Below are positions 10,268-18,304 of a stretch of 64,000 nt of DNA, one piece after another; the first letter of the stretch is position 1, and each line of letters starts with the position of its first letter. This stretch comes from Hyphomicrobiales bacterium. Its GTDB lineage: Bacteria > Pseudomonadota > Alphaproteobacteria > Rhizobiales > Rhizobiaceae. The stretch lies in assembly GCA_900466875.1 (NCBI GenBank), contig UBNQ01000024.1, positions 62,001-126,000 of the forward strand, written 5' to 3'. The notes beneath the pieces are model-generated. The model was not told where the DNA came from. It worked only from the letters and a program-made list of their open reading frames with translations, and searched no databases. The translations under genes and the position numbers were made by a program.

Positions 10268-11050
10268 ATGCCGTCACCAACTGTTTCGTCCAAGATGGTT
10301 AAAGCTCCAGCCGGTCTTCGCACCATCCTCACCGCCACCCTCGTCCTCCTCTCGCTCGCCATCCTGCTAGCTCTCGGCACATGGCAGGTGGAACGCCTCT
10401 ATTGGAAGGAGGGCCTTCTCGCAGATATCACTGAGCGCCGCGCAGCCGAGCCGGTTTCGCTTGCGCAGATCGAACAGAGAGCTTCGGCCGGCGAGGATAT
10501 CGAATACCTTCGTATCTCGCTCTCCGGCATCTTCGACCACACAAAAGAGCGACATTTCTTCGCCACCTTCGAAGGTCGAACCGGCTTCTATATCTACACG
10601 CCGTTGACGCTCCCAGATGGTCGCACGGTCTTCGTCAATCGCGGCTTTGTTCCCTACGAGATGAAGCAACCGGCGACGCGTACGGCCGGCGAGGTGGCGG
10701 GTGAACAGAAGATTACCGGTTACGCACGCTCAAAGCTGGCCGAGAAACCCTCGATGATCGTGCCGGACAACGATCTTCCGAAAAACATCTTCTACTGGAA
10801 AGACCTCGATGCCATGGCCGCAAGCACCGGTCTGTCCGATGTCATTCCGCTCTTCGTCGATGCTGATGGCACGGTGCAAAATCCCGGGGGATGGCCGAAG
10901 GGCGGTGTGACACAATTCGACCTGCCGAACAGTCATCTCCAATACGCTGTCACCTGGTACGGCCTCGCCGCCGCACTTCTCGCCGTGGTCTTCGGCATGT
11001 GGTGGCGAAGCCGCAAGCCTGCCTCTGTATCCGGCGCGGCAGGCCAGTAA
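10268..11050 (+). CDS. SURF1 family cytochrome oxidase assembly protein
   Basis: 260 residues with the SURF1 layout: one N-terminal helix (about 19-38, TATLVLLSLAILLALGTW) followed directly by the conserved GTWQVERLYWKE, a large periplasmic domain with VNRGFVPYE, and a C-terminal helix (about 226-246) after HLQYAVTWYGLAAALL. SURF1 proteins supply or stabilise heme A during biogenesis of subunit I. Last gene of the oxidase block, 76 bp before ispH. The palindromic element just upstream may affect its expression. Confidence 0.93.
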   Translation: MPSPTVSSKMVKAPAGLRTILTATLVLLSLAILLALGTWQVERLYWKEGLLADITERRAAEPVSLAQIEQRASAGEDIEYLRISLSGIFDHTKERHFFATFEGRTGFYIYTPLTLPDGRTVFVNRGFVPYEMKQPATRTAGEVAGEQKITGYARSKLAEKPSMIVPDNDLPKNIFYWKDLDAMAASTGLSDVIPLFVDADGTVQNPGGWPKGGVTQFDLPNSHLQYAVTWYGLAAALLAVVFGMWWRSRKPASVSGAAGQ

Positions 11051-11125
11051 CGACATTTTCTGTTGGCGCGCCTCATTTGCCTCGCCTATATGAGAGCTCA
11101 AGCATTCATCAACAGCGGACGCGGA

Positions 11126-12178
11126 ATGAATATCCAGGTCACCAAACCGGCTCTTTCGATCAGGCTTTGCGGTCCGCGCGGTTTCTGCGCCGGCGTTGAT
11201 CGGGCGATCCAGATCGTCGTTTTGGCCCTGAAAGCCTATGGCGCGCCGGTCTATGTCCGCCACGAGATCGTCCATAACCGCTATGTCGTCGAAGGGCTGG
11301 AAGCCAAGGGCGCCGTATTCGTCGAGGAACTGCACGAAATCCCGGAAGAACACCGTCAGCAGCCCGTCGTCTTCTCCGCCCATGGCGTACCGAAATCCGT
11401 TCCCGAAGACGCCCAGGCGCGAAACCTCTTTTATCTCGACGCCACATGCCCGCTCGTTTCCAAGGTCCATAAGCAGGCGATGCGCCACCAGCGTCTCGGC
11501 CGCCATGTGGTCCTGATCGGCCATGCCGGTCACCCGGAAGTCATCGGCACGATGGGGCAGCTGCCGCCCGGCACGGTCTCGCTCGTCGATACGATCGCCG
11601 ATGCCGAGGCCTATATGCCGGAAGATCCCGATAATCTCGGCTTCGTGACCCAGACGACGCTGTCCGTCGATGATACGGCTGGCGTCATCGCCAAGCTGCA
11701 GGAACGTTTCCCCAACCTGATGGCACCGGCGGCCGACAGCATCTGCTACGCCACCACCAATCGTCAGGAAGCGGTGAAGGAAGCGGCCCCCGGCTGCGAT
11801 CTCTTCCTCGTCGTCGGCGCGCCAAATTCGTCCAATTCCAAACGTCTCGTCGAAGTGGCGCTGAGGGCAGGGGCCAAGCGCTCGCTGCTGGTGCAGCGCG
11901 CTTCCGAACTCAACTGGGAGGAGATCGGCAATATCCGCACGCTCGGCCTTTCCGCGGGAGCCTCTGCGCCCGAAGTGATCGTCGATGAGATCATCGCCGC
12001 TTTCAAAGAGCGTTTTTCAGCCGAGATCGAACTGGCTATCACCGCCGAGGAGACGGAAAACTTCCTGGTCAATCGCGAGCTCCGCTCCGTGCCGCTGACG
12101 GTAGAGGATATGGCCTGGGTCAATGGCGATCGGCCGCTTGCGGCGAATGCCGGCGAAACGAAGCAGCCTGCCGAATAA
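11126..12178 (+). CDS. ispH: 4-hydroxy-3-methylbut-2-enyl diphosphate reductase
   Basis: 350 residues; the iron-sulfur enzyme for the last step of the MEP isoprenoid pathway, reducing HMBPP to IPP and DMAPP. The three cluster cysteines are in [14 protein letters not shown] (near residue 14), [10 protein letters not shown] (near 110) and [11 protein letters not shown] (near 205); VFSAHGVPK and GHAGHPEV carry conserved active-site histidines. ATG 11126 gives the family length; the frame is open upstream to TTG 11063, but the extra 21 residues show no similarity to the family. Confidence 0.96.
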   Translation: MNIQVTKPALSIRLCGPRGFCAGVDRAIQIVVLALKAYGAPVYVRHEIVHNRYVVEGLEAKGAVFVEELHEIPEEHRQQPVVFSAHGVPKSVPEDAQARNLFYLDATCPLVSKVHKQAMRHQRLGRHVVLIGHAGHPEVIGTMGQLPPGTVSLVDTIADAEAYMPEDPDNLGFVTQTTLSVDDTAGVIAKLQERFPNLMAPAADSICYATTNRQEAVKEAAPGCDLFLVVGAPNSSNSKRLVEVALRAGAKRSLLVQRASELNWEEIGNIRTLGLSAGASAPEVIVDEIIAAFKERFSAEIELAITAEETENFLVNRELRSVPLTVEDMAWVNGDRPLAANAGETKQPAE

Positions 12179-12186
12179 TTCGCGGC

Positions 12187-12260
12187 CCCCCCTCATCCGG
12201 TTGTCACGTCGGAAAGGTCCCTCAATCCGCCTGCCGACCCCGTGAAACGGGGAGAGGTGC
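12187..12260. repeat. Degenerate RIME-like repeat between ispH and thrB
   Basis: CCCCTCATCCGG, CAATCCGCCTGCCGACCCCG and the small hairpin CCCCG-TGAAA-CGGGG resemble the RIME-type element at 2990-3126, but the arms no longer pair along their whole length. It lies in the 252-bp gap that must also hold the thrB promoter. Confidence 0.35.
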
Positions 12261-12430
12261 AAAGTGGCAGGCTGCTCTGTGGGTAAGGGGCAAAACCGCA
12301 ATCGCTGAGATTCGCGGTTACGCGCCACACCAGATTTTCGCAATTCCCCTATGCACAAGATGCCCGGCAAGGCAGATGGGGTTACACTTCCGGCAGATGA
12401 TTCTGCACCTTGATCAACTGTGAGACCGCC

Positions 12431-13408
12431 TTGGCCGTTTATACCGACATCACCGAAACCGACCTCAATCATTTTCTGGCGCAATATGACGTCGGTGAGC
12501 TGACCTCCTACAAGGGTATCGCGGAAGGCGTCGAAAACACCAACTTCCTGCTCCACACAACGAAGGACCCGCTGATCCTGACGCTCTACGAGAAGCGCGT
12601 GGAAAAGTCCGACCTGCCGTTTTTCCTGGGGCTGATGCAGCACCTGTCGGAACGTGGCCTGTCCTGCCCGCTGCCTTTGCCGCGCCGTGATGGCCAATTG
12701 CTGGGTGAACTCTCCGACCGTCCTGCAGCGCTGATCTCCTTCCTCGAAGGCATGTGGCTGAGAAAGCCCGAAGCCAAACATTGCCGTGAAGTTGGCAAGG
12801 CGCTAGCCGAAATGCATCTTGCCGGCGAAGGTTTCGAGATAAAGCGGCCGAACGCGCTGTCGCTCGAAGGCTGGAAAGTCCTGTGGGAAAAATCTGCAGA
12901 GCGTGCCGACGAGGTGGAAACGGGGCTGGAGGAAGAGATCACCGCCGAGCTTGCATTCCTCGAAGCGCATTGGCCAAAAAATCTGCCGGCAGGCGTCATC
13001 CATGCCGACCTGTTCCAAGACAACGTCTTCTTCTTGGGTGATGAGCTTTCCGGCTTGATCGACTTCTATTTCGCCTGCAACGACCTGCTCGCCTACGATG
13101 TCTCGATCTGCCTCAATGCCTGGTGTTTCGAAAAGGACGGTTCCTACAACGTCACCAAGGGTTCGGCGCTGCTGGAAGGCTATTGCTCCGTCCGTCCGCT
13201 TTCCGCTGACGAGCGCGAGGCGCTGCCGGTTCTCTCCCGCGGTTCGGCATTGCGGTTTTTCCTCACCCGCCTTTACGACTGGCTGACAACGCCGGAAGGT
13301 GCGCTGGTAGTCAAGAAAGACCCGCTCGAATATCTGAAGAAGCTGCGCTTCCACCGCCAGATTTCCTCAGTTGCCGAATATGCACCAGCAATCGAGGTAG
13401 CCCAATGA
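12431..13408 (+). CDS. thrB: Homoserine kinase (ThrB, APH-fold type)
   Basis: 325 residues. ATP-dependent phosphorylation of L-homoserine, the step before threonine synthase (thrC lies at 23163-24557 on the other strand). It belongs to the aminoglycoside-phosphotransferase-like fold used by proteobacteria, with [12 protein letters not shown] near the N-terminus, the catalytic-loop motif [13 protein letters not shown] and metal-binding GLIDFYFA. The start is TTG 12431 (reads [16 protein letters not shown], the usual N-terminus); the frame continues upstream to 12410 without support. Its stop overlaps rnhA by four bases (ATGA). Confidence 0.94.
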   Translation: MAVYTDITETDLNHFLAQYDVGELTSYKGIAEGVENTNFLLHTTKDPLILTLYEKRVEKSDLPFFLGLMQHLSERGLSCPLPLPRRDGQLLGELSDRPAALISFLEGMWLRKPEAKHCREVGKALAEMHLAGEGFEIKRPNALSLEGWKVLWEKSAERADEVETGLEEEITAELAFLEAHWPKNLPAGVIHADLFQDNVFFLGDELSGLIDFYFACNDLLAYDVSICLNAWCFEKDGSYNVTKGSALLEGYCSVRPLSADEREALPVLSRGSALRFFLTRLYDWLTTPEGALVVKKDPLEYLKKLRFHRQISSVAEYAPAIEVAQ

Positions 13409-13872
13409 AACAGGTCGAGATTTTTACGGACGGTGCCTGTTCCGGCAATCCCGGCCCCGGCGGCTGGGGCGCCATCCTGCGTTACGGCGAGACGACCAAG
13501 GAATTGAATGGCGGCGAGGCGGAAACCACCAACAACCGGATGGAGCTGATGGCTGCGATTTCCGCGCTGAACGCGTTGAAAAGCGAATGCGAGGTCAATC
13601 TGCACACCGACAGCAAATATGTCATGGACGGCATCTCGAAGTGGATTTTTGGCTGGAAGAAGAACGGCTGGAAGACCGCCGACAAGAAGCCGGTCAAGAA
13701 CGGCGAGTTGTGGCAGCAGTTGGATGCCGCCAACCAGCGTCACCAGGTCAAGTGGCACTGGGTCAAGGGCCATGCCGGCCATCCGGAAAACGAACGGGCC
13801 GACGAGCTCGCCCGTCTCGGCATGGCGCCGTTCAAGAAGCCCAATCTCGGCCGGTCACTCTTGGTAAAATAA
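13405..13872 (+). CDS. rnhA: Ribonuclease HI
   Basis: 155 residues. It cleaves the RNA strand of RNA-DNA hybrids (R-loops, lagging-strand primers). The catalytic acidic residues are visible in [16 protein letters not shown] (D), [11 protein letters not shown] (E), LHTDSKYV (D) and ENERADELA (D), with the catalytic His in [10 protein letters not shown]. The basic-protrusion segment [20 protein letters not shown] is present. Translationally coupled to thrB by an ATGA overlap, a conserved pairing in rhizobia. Confidence 0.97.
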   Translation: MKQVEIFTDGACSGNPGPGGWGAILRYGETTKELNGGEAETTNNRMELMAAISALNALKSECEVNLHTDSKYVMDGISKWIFGWKKNGWKTADKKPVKNGELWQQLDAANQRHQVKWHWVKGHAGHPENERADELARLGMAPFKKPNLGRSLLVK

Positions 13873-14036
13873 TCCGCTCCCGATGAGGCGCCGGGCGGCA
13901 CTCGATCCGTCGTCCGGGTTGCGCATCGGGGCAGCAACAGCGGTGTCGTTGAGCCGCATCAGGCCCGGCTTGCCATTGCGGCATGACCGCCTATGGTGAA
14001 CGCGGCAAGACACGGCACGACAACAGGAGACGACGC

Positions 14037-14345
14037 ATGATCCTTCACTGTGTTTTTCTGCGCTTCAAGTCGTCGGTCCAGGACGCCGAAAAACAGGAAA
14101 TCTATGCCGCGATCGCAGCCCTCAAGGATACGCTGTCGGGCATTATCGACGTTAAATTCGGTTCGAATATATCATCTGAAGGTTTGAGCGGCGGTTTTCT
14201 CGATGGTTTCATCGTGACATTCGAAAGCCCTGAAGCGCGCGACACCTATCTCGCGGCGCCGGATCATCTTGCCGTCGCAGAACGCATCGTCGCCTCGGCC
14301 GATGGCGGCTTGTCGGGCCTCATCGTCTACGATCTGGCGGCCTAG
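14037..14345 (+). CDS. Dabb family protein (stress-responsive A/B barrel)
   Basis: 102 residues. The pattern MILHCVFLRFKSS...IDVKFGSNIS...LDGFIVTFESPEARDTYLAAPDHLAVAERI is that of Dabb (PF07876) dimeric alpha/beta-barrel proteins. Plant members are stress proteins; most bacterial ones lack an assigned role. ATG 14037 follows AGGAGACGACGC; an in-frame ATG at 13983 has no ribosome site. It is 164 bp after rnhA and ends just before a hairpin, so it is probably monocistronic. Confidence 0.8.
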   Translation: MILHCVFLRFKSSVQDAEKQEIYAAIAALKDTLSGIIDVKFGSNISSEGLSGGFLDGFIVTFESPEARDTYLAAPDHLAVAERIVASADGGLSGLIVYDLAA

Positions 14346-14367
14346 CTCCATTAGCAGAGAAATAGAA

Positions 14368-14389
14368 GAGGGCGCGTTCAGGCGCCCTC
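14368..14389. terminator. Hairpin after the Dabb gene
   Basis: GAGGGCGC-GTTCAG-GCGCCCTC, a perfect 8-bp stem, lies 22 bp beyond the Dabb stop in a convergent intergenic space. There is no long T-run, though the minus-strand side continues TTCTATTTC. It may end transcription from either side. Confidence 0.5.
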
Positions 14390-14422
14390 AATGTCTCCCG
14401 GACCGCTGCTGGCTTCATCCAT

Positions 14423-14495
14423 GGGCTTGTCCCCAGGATTTATTCCCGTCGAACCGGAACTGAACGTAGTAGATGCTCGGGACAAGCCCGAGCAT
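14423..14495. repeat. Intergenic palindromic repeat (ATGCTCGGG type)
   Basis: GGGCTTGTCCC (14423-14433) is inverted as GGGACAAGCCC (14479-14489); the right end also forms its own palindrome, ATGCTCGGG-ACAAG-CCCGAGCAT (14473-14495). Nested palindromes of this kind recur in rhizobial intergenic spaces. It lies between the convergent Dabb and peroxiredoxin genes. Confidence 0.55.
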
Positions 14496-14541
14496 GCGGC
14501 CATGGCTATATCTGGCCTTCCTGCTGATATCTCTCTGGCTG

Positions 14542-15027
14542 TTAAAGCTGTTCGAGCATCGCAGCGGCACCCGATACTGTGGCCTGGCCGGGGCTTTCCT
14601 CGACATTGAGAGACTTTACCACGCCGTCTTCCACCAGCATGGAATAACGCTTGGAGCGCAGCCCCAATCCGCCGCCGGAAAGATCCGCATCCAGGCCGAG
14701 CGCCTTGGTGAAGGACGCGTCGAAGTCGGCGAGAAAATGGATTTTGCCGAGCGCATTCGTCTGCTGCGCCCAGGCGCCCATCACATGCCAGTCATTGACG
14801 GCAACGACAGCGATGTCATCGACGTCGCGTGCAAGAATGGCATCGCGGTTTTCGAGATAGCCGGGCAGGTGATTAAGCGTGCAGGTGGGCGTGAATGCGC
14901 CGGGTACAGCAAACAGAACGACCTTCTTGCCGGCAAAAAGATCGGCCGTGCTCAATTCTACTGCGCCATCCGCGGTCTTTTCCTTGAACTTGGCTTCCGG
15001 AAGCTTTTCGCCCACAGCAATCGTCAT
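14542..15027 (-). CDS. Peroxiredoxin (Prx5/redoxin type)
   Basis: 161 residues. A thiol peroxidase that reduces H2O2 and alkyl hydroperoxides. The peroxidatic cysteine is in FAVPGAFTPTCTLNHLPGY (near residue 50), and NDWHVMGAWAQ and FLADFDASFTKALGLDADLSGGGLGLRSKRYSMLV are characteristic of the Prx5 subfamily. No obvious second resolving cysteine is seen, consistent with a 1-Cys or glutaredoxin/GSH-dependent enzyme. ATG 15027 follows AGGAGAGATG; an in-frame start at 15066 is less likely. Monocistronic. Confidence 0.92.
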   Translation of the reverse strand: MTIAVGEKLPEAKFKEKTADGAVELSTADLFAGKKVVLFAVPGAFTPTCTLNHLPGYLENRDAILARDVDDIAVVAVNDWHVMGAWAQQTNALGKIHFLADFDASFTKALGLDADLSGGGLGLRSKRYSMLVEDGVVKSLNVEESPGQATVSGAAAMLEQL

Positions 15028-15170
15028 CTCATCTCTCCTGCTAGTTTCGATTGCCCATGCAATCATATGGCGGCACTATAGGGTTGGCAGATGACAAGAC
15101 AAGGCCGTCAGCAGGGCGTAGAGACGCCTGAAGCGGTCTCGCCAGGCCCGTTATTCGGTGGAATATGCGC

Positions 15171-16013
15171 CTATTCGAAGGCGAGCGAAGTTTCCATGGC
15201 GCGCTTGCCGGCAAGCACCAGAATACCCCAGCGTTTGCCGCTCATATCATAGCCTTTCGGCAGCCTGCCGACCGGCATTTCCAGAGAATAGCTGTCGTCG
15301 ATGCGCTCGCCCTTGCTGTCGTCGAACAGCACATGCCCTTCCGGACCGGTAACGATCACCTGGGGTTTCTTTGGCGCGTTTTTCGGAAGTTGCAGCCGCA
15401 GACGCAGCGTGTCGCCATCTGCAGAGACGGAATAATGCGTCACGGCAAAATCGTCGGACGGATGCTCCGGCAGCTTCGCCTCCGCGTCATTGATAATCAT
15501 CGCCTCCGCAAAGGAGGTACCTTCACCGGCCTTGAGCGCCAGATTGAAATCGGCCTGGAACGGGATGCAGATATTGCGGCAGATGCCGATAAAGGCAGAT
15601 GCGGTGATCGAAGATGGCTGATTAAGGATTTTTACCGAAAGCTCGAAAGGAAAACTCACCGCCGTGTCGTAACCGACGTCGCGAACATCACCGTTGTCGA
15701 ACCGCCGTGGCACCGGATAGGACATCTTGCTCAGGCTGACGCCGGAAGTGTCTGAAAATGAAATATGTGGCGGTATGCCTGCATCGCCCGGCTCCCGCCA
15801 ATAGGTTATCCAGCCGGCCTTGGGCTCGATCTGAAGCGCGCCGCGCACTGTGCCTCGGGCATCAGGTGCCAGAGCGACAATCCTCATGCGACCACCTTCA
15901 TTGCTGATCCAGTCAGTCGTTTCGGCCCGCACGGCTGCCGGCATGACGGCAGAGGCAAGCAGAAGCGAGGCAGCAACGGAAAGGTGGCGGACGGTGAAAG
16001 CGGTCGAGATCAT
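15171..16013 (-). CDS. Free-standing DsbD-alpha-like periplasmic protein
   Basis: 280 residues with a signal peptide (about 1-32, ending VRAE) and a beta-rich domain matching the N-terminal domain of thiol:disulfide interchange protein DsbD: WITYWREPGDAGIPPHISFSDTSGV, YPVPRRFDNGDVRDVGYDTAVSFPFEL, and the paired cysteines in FIGICRNICIPFQADF (CxxxC). In DsbD this domain passes electrons to periplasmic partners. Here the central membrane domain and C-terminal thioredoxin domain are absent, so the reductant must come from elsewhere. Divergent from YqgE across a 161-bp gap. Confidence 0.8.
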   Translation of the reverse strand: MISTAFTVRHLSVAASLLLASAVMPAAVRAETTDWISNEGGRMRIVALAPDARGTVRGALQIEPKAGWITYWREPGDAGIPPHISFSDTSGVSLSKMSYPVPRRFDNGDVRDVGYDTAVSFPFELSVKILNQPSSITASAFIGICRNICIPFQADFNLALKAGEGTSFAEAMIINDAEAKLPEHPSDDFAVTHYSVSADGDTLRLRLQLPKNAPKKPQVIVTGPEGHVLFDDSKGERIDDSYSLEMPVGRLPKGYDMSGKRWGILVLAGKRAMETSLAFE

Positions 16014-16174
16014 GAAAATCGATTTATCCCAGCAATACCTTGGTCGCCAGCCACGTCTCACGAAAACCGATCATTTTCGGTTGAATGATATCGTCGACTG
16101 CCCCATGTTGCTCCGAAGGGTCGCCTGATGCGGCTGCCGCCACACGGCGCTTTAACGGCACACGGGAGGCTCGA

Positions 16175-16780
16175 TTGGGAATTTCGGCACTGAAAGACAA
16201 GCGTGAACGCGGTTTTCTCGACGGCCAGTTCCTGATTGCCATGCCTGGTGTTCAGGACGGCAATTTCACTCGCAGTGTGGTCTATATCTGCGCCCATTCG
16301 CCAGCCGGCGCCATGGGCTTCATCATCAACAGACTGCAGGACCTATCGTTTCCCGACGTGCTCCAACACCTCAAGCTTGTCGAGGAACCGCATACGGGGT
16401 TCCTGTCCGAACAGGCGCGTTATTTCCCGGTTCTTTGTGGCGGCCCTGTCGAAACCGGCAGGGGCTTCGTTCTGCATTCAGATGATTTTGCAAGTGAGTC
16501 TTCCATTCCCGTTAGTGACGATATCTCGTTGACCGCGACGCTGGATATCTTGAGAGCGATCGCTCAAGGCAAAGGGCCAAGACGCGCCACCCTTTTGCTC
16601 GGTTATGCCGGCTGGGGTCCGGGCCAGCTTGAAGCTGAAGTGAGCAATAACGGCTGGCTCAATTGTGCGCCTCAGGACGATATAATTTTCGATCCGGCTG
16701 TCGATACCAAGTATGAGCGCGCGCTCGCCAGCATGGGCGTCAGTCCAGAAATGCTGTCCACGGAAGCGGGCCACGCCTGA
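16175..16780 (+). CDS. YqgE/AlgH family protein
   Basis: 201 residues. The UPF0301/AlgH signature is complete: [60 protein letters not shown] and [23 protein letters not shown]. The family is widespread and its biochemical role is uncertain (AlgH has been linked to alginate regulation). The start is TTG 16175, preceded by GGGAGG at ideal spacing; the frame upstream to 16085 has no family similarity. Followed after 86 bp by the CsbD gene, which has its own promoter. Confidence 0.92.
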   Translation: MGISALKDKRERGFLDGQFLIAMPGVQDGNFTRSVVYICAHSPAGAMGFIINRLQDLSFPDVLQHLKLVEEPHTGFLSEQARYFPVLCGGPVETGRGFVLHSDDFASESSIPVSDDISLTATLDILRAIAQGKGPRRATLLLGYAGWGPGQLEAEVSNNGWLNCAPQDDIIFDPAVDTKYERALASMGVSPEMLSTEAGHA

Positions 16781-16791
16781 GCAGTTTCGGT

Positions 16792-16816
16792 GGAACGATA
16801 TCCAATCCTCGGAGTT
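16792..16816 (+). promoter_or_regulatory. EcfG/RpoE2-type promoter of the CsbD gene
   Basis: GGAAC (16792-16796), 18 bp, then TT (16815-16816) fits the GGAAC-N18-TT pattern of the alphaproteobacterial general stress sigma factor. It lies 51 bp upstream of the CsbD start and just after the YqgE stop. CsbD-like genes are typical general-stress genes, which supports the call. Confidence 0.6.
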
Positions 16817-16866
16817 CTATTGTCGCAAGGCGCAGATAGCGTCGCAAGAGATAAAGGAGAACCAGG

Positions 16867-17058
16867 ATGGGTAGCACCAGCGATAAAATGGCAGGCAAGG
16901 GCAATGAAGTTGCCGGCAAGGTCAAGCAGGCCGCGGGCGACCTGACCGATAACCCGAAGCTGAAGGCCAAGGGTAATGCCCAGGAAGCCAAGGGCCATGC
17001 TCAGCAGGCTAAGGGCAAGATCAAGGAAGCCGGCAAGGATTTCGTTGATCGCCTCTAA
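16867..17058 (+). CDS. CsbD family stress protein
   Basis: 63 residues, highly charged and without cysteine or hydrophobic core segments: DKMAGKGNEVAGKVKQAAGDLTDNPKLKAKGNAQEAKGHAQQAKGKIKEAGKD. That is the CsbD repeat pattern (AGKxKxxxG). CsbD proteins are small hydrophilic, probably disordered proteins induced in general stress; the molecular function is unknown. A strong AAAGGAG site precedes ATG 16867, and an EcfG-type promoter lies upstream. Monocistronic, with a hairpin after the gene. Confidence 0.9.
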   Translation: MGSTSDKMAGKGNEVAGKVKQAAGDLTDNPKLKAKGNAQEAKGHAQQAKGKIKEAGKDFVDRL

Positions 17059-17130
17059 TAGCGGGACCTGACCAACTCCCGGGAAATACCGGATCTTTCG
17101 AGGTCCGAAGATGATCTCCAGTCATTTGAG

Positions 17131-17166
17131 AAACCTGTTTCGGCCATGCCGGAGCAGGTTTTCTCT
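17131..17166 (+). terminator. Probable terminator after the CsbD gene
   Basis: AAACCTG (17131-17137) pairs with CAGGTTT (17155-17161) around an inner CGGC-CAT-GCCG stem, followed by TTTCTC. The hairpin lies 72 bp after the CsbD stop and 32 bp before the next gene. Confidence 0.45.
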
Positions 17167-17198
17167 ATGTTCCTTCCTCCTTTAACGCGGACCAGCCC

Positions 17199-18260
17199 AT
17201 GCGCCTTTTCGATTGCGATCATTGTGGACAGCCCATTCATTTCGATAACCGCGACTGCATGAACTGCGGTTCTCATCTGGCCTTCGTGCCGGATACCATA
17301 GCCATGCACGCACTCCGGCCGGTGGAGGGCGAAGACGCATGGTCTCTGATCGCGAGGCCGCAACACAACGTCCGGCTCTGCGCCAATGCCGGCATGGATA
17401 TCTGCAACTGGACGGTTTTCGCGGATGATCCCAATCCGTTCTGCCCGGCCTGCCGTCATAACCGACTGGTGCCGGATGCTTCCACCGAGGATGGCCTCAG
17501 GCAATGGCGGCGCATCAGTCAGGCGCAGCGTCATCTTTTCTATTCCATGCTGAAATGGAACCTGCCGCGCATCAATCGCGACGAGGACCCGGTGGGCGGT
17601 CTCGTCTTCGATTTTCTCGTCGATGAGATCCAGCCCGACGGCACCACGAAGCCTGCCATGACCGGCCATGAGAGCGGCTTGATCGCCATTCGCGCGGCCG
17701 AGGCCGATGACGACACCCGCGAGCAGATCCGCGTGTCGATGAACGAGCCTTACCGCACCATGCTCGGCCATTTCCGCCACGAGACCGGCCATTATATCTG
17801 GGACAAGATGGTGCGTGACGGCGGCAAGCTGGATGAATTCCGTGCGGTCTTCGGCGACGAGACCGTAGATTACGGCGAGGCGCTGAACCGCAATTACGAG
17901 CAAGGGCCGCCGCCGAACTGGCAGGAATTTTTCATCTCCACCTATGCCAGTTCGCATCCATGGGAAGATTTCGCCGAAAGCTTCGCCCACTATATCCATA
18001 TCGTCGATACGCTGGAGACCGCGCGTGCCTATGGCATGTCGACTGATCCTCGCCGACATGAAGAATTATCCGCAGAAGTGGATTTCGCCCCCTACAGGGC
18101 TGGCAGCGCGGAACAGCTCGTCTCCGCGTGGATCCCCTTCAGCCTTGCAATGAACGGCATCCACCGCTCGATGGGTGTTCCGGACCTCTACCCGTTCATC
18201 CTGACACCTGCCGTAACCGCAAAGCTGCAATTCGTGCATGATCTGGTGTTGAGGCGGTAG
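17199..18260 (+). CDS. Zinc-binding metallopeptidase family protein
   Basis: 353 residues. Two N-terminal zinc-ribbon-like pairs (CDHCGQPIHFDNRDCMNCGSHLAF, residues 6-28, and CPACRHNRLVPD near 87) precede a metallopeptidase-like core with HFRHETGHYIWDKMV (HExxH type, near residue 190) and a downstream WEDFAESFAHYIHIVDTL that could supply the third ligand. This is the PF15887 'putative zinc-binding metallopeptidase' pattern; substrates are unknown. ATG 17199 gives the CxxC start expected for the family. It ends at a strong stem-loop shared with the convergent EAL gene. Confidence 0.85.
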   Translation: MRLFDCDHCGQPIHFDNRDCMNCGSHLAFVPDTIAMHALRPVEGEDAWSLIARPQHNVRLCANAGMDICNWTVFADDPNPFCPACRHNRLVPDASTEDGLRQWRRISQAQRHLFYSMLKWNLPRINRDEDPVGGLVFDFLVDEIQPDGTTKPAMTGHESGLIAIRAAEADDDTREQIRVSMNEPYRTMLGHFRHETGHYIWDKMVRDGGKLDEFRAVFGDETVDYGEALNRNYEQGPPPNWQEFFISTYASSHPWEDFAESFAHYIHIVDTLETARAYGMSTDPRRHEELSAEVDFAPYRAGSAEQLVSAWIPFSLAMNGIHRSMGVPDLYPFILTPAVTAKLQFVHDLVLRR

Positions 18261-18265
18261 CGACA

Positions 18266-18304
18266 AACTCCTCTTCCCTGTGCTTGTCACAGGGAAGAGG
18301 AGTT
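18266..18304. terminator. Bidirectional stem-loop between convergent genes
   Basis: AACTCCTCTTCCCTGTG (18266-18282) pairs perfectly with 18288-18304 around the loop CTTGT: a 17-bp stem. It starts 6 bp after the metallopeptidase stop and overlaps the stop codon of the convergent EAL gene. Its centre, CCCTGTG-CTTGT-CACAGGG, is the core of the repeat at 10146-10259, so a dispersed repeat seems to serve as terminator here. Confidence 0.65.
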
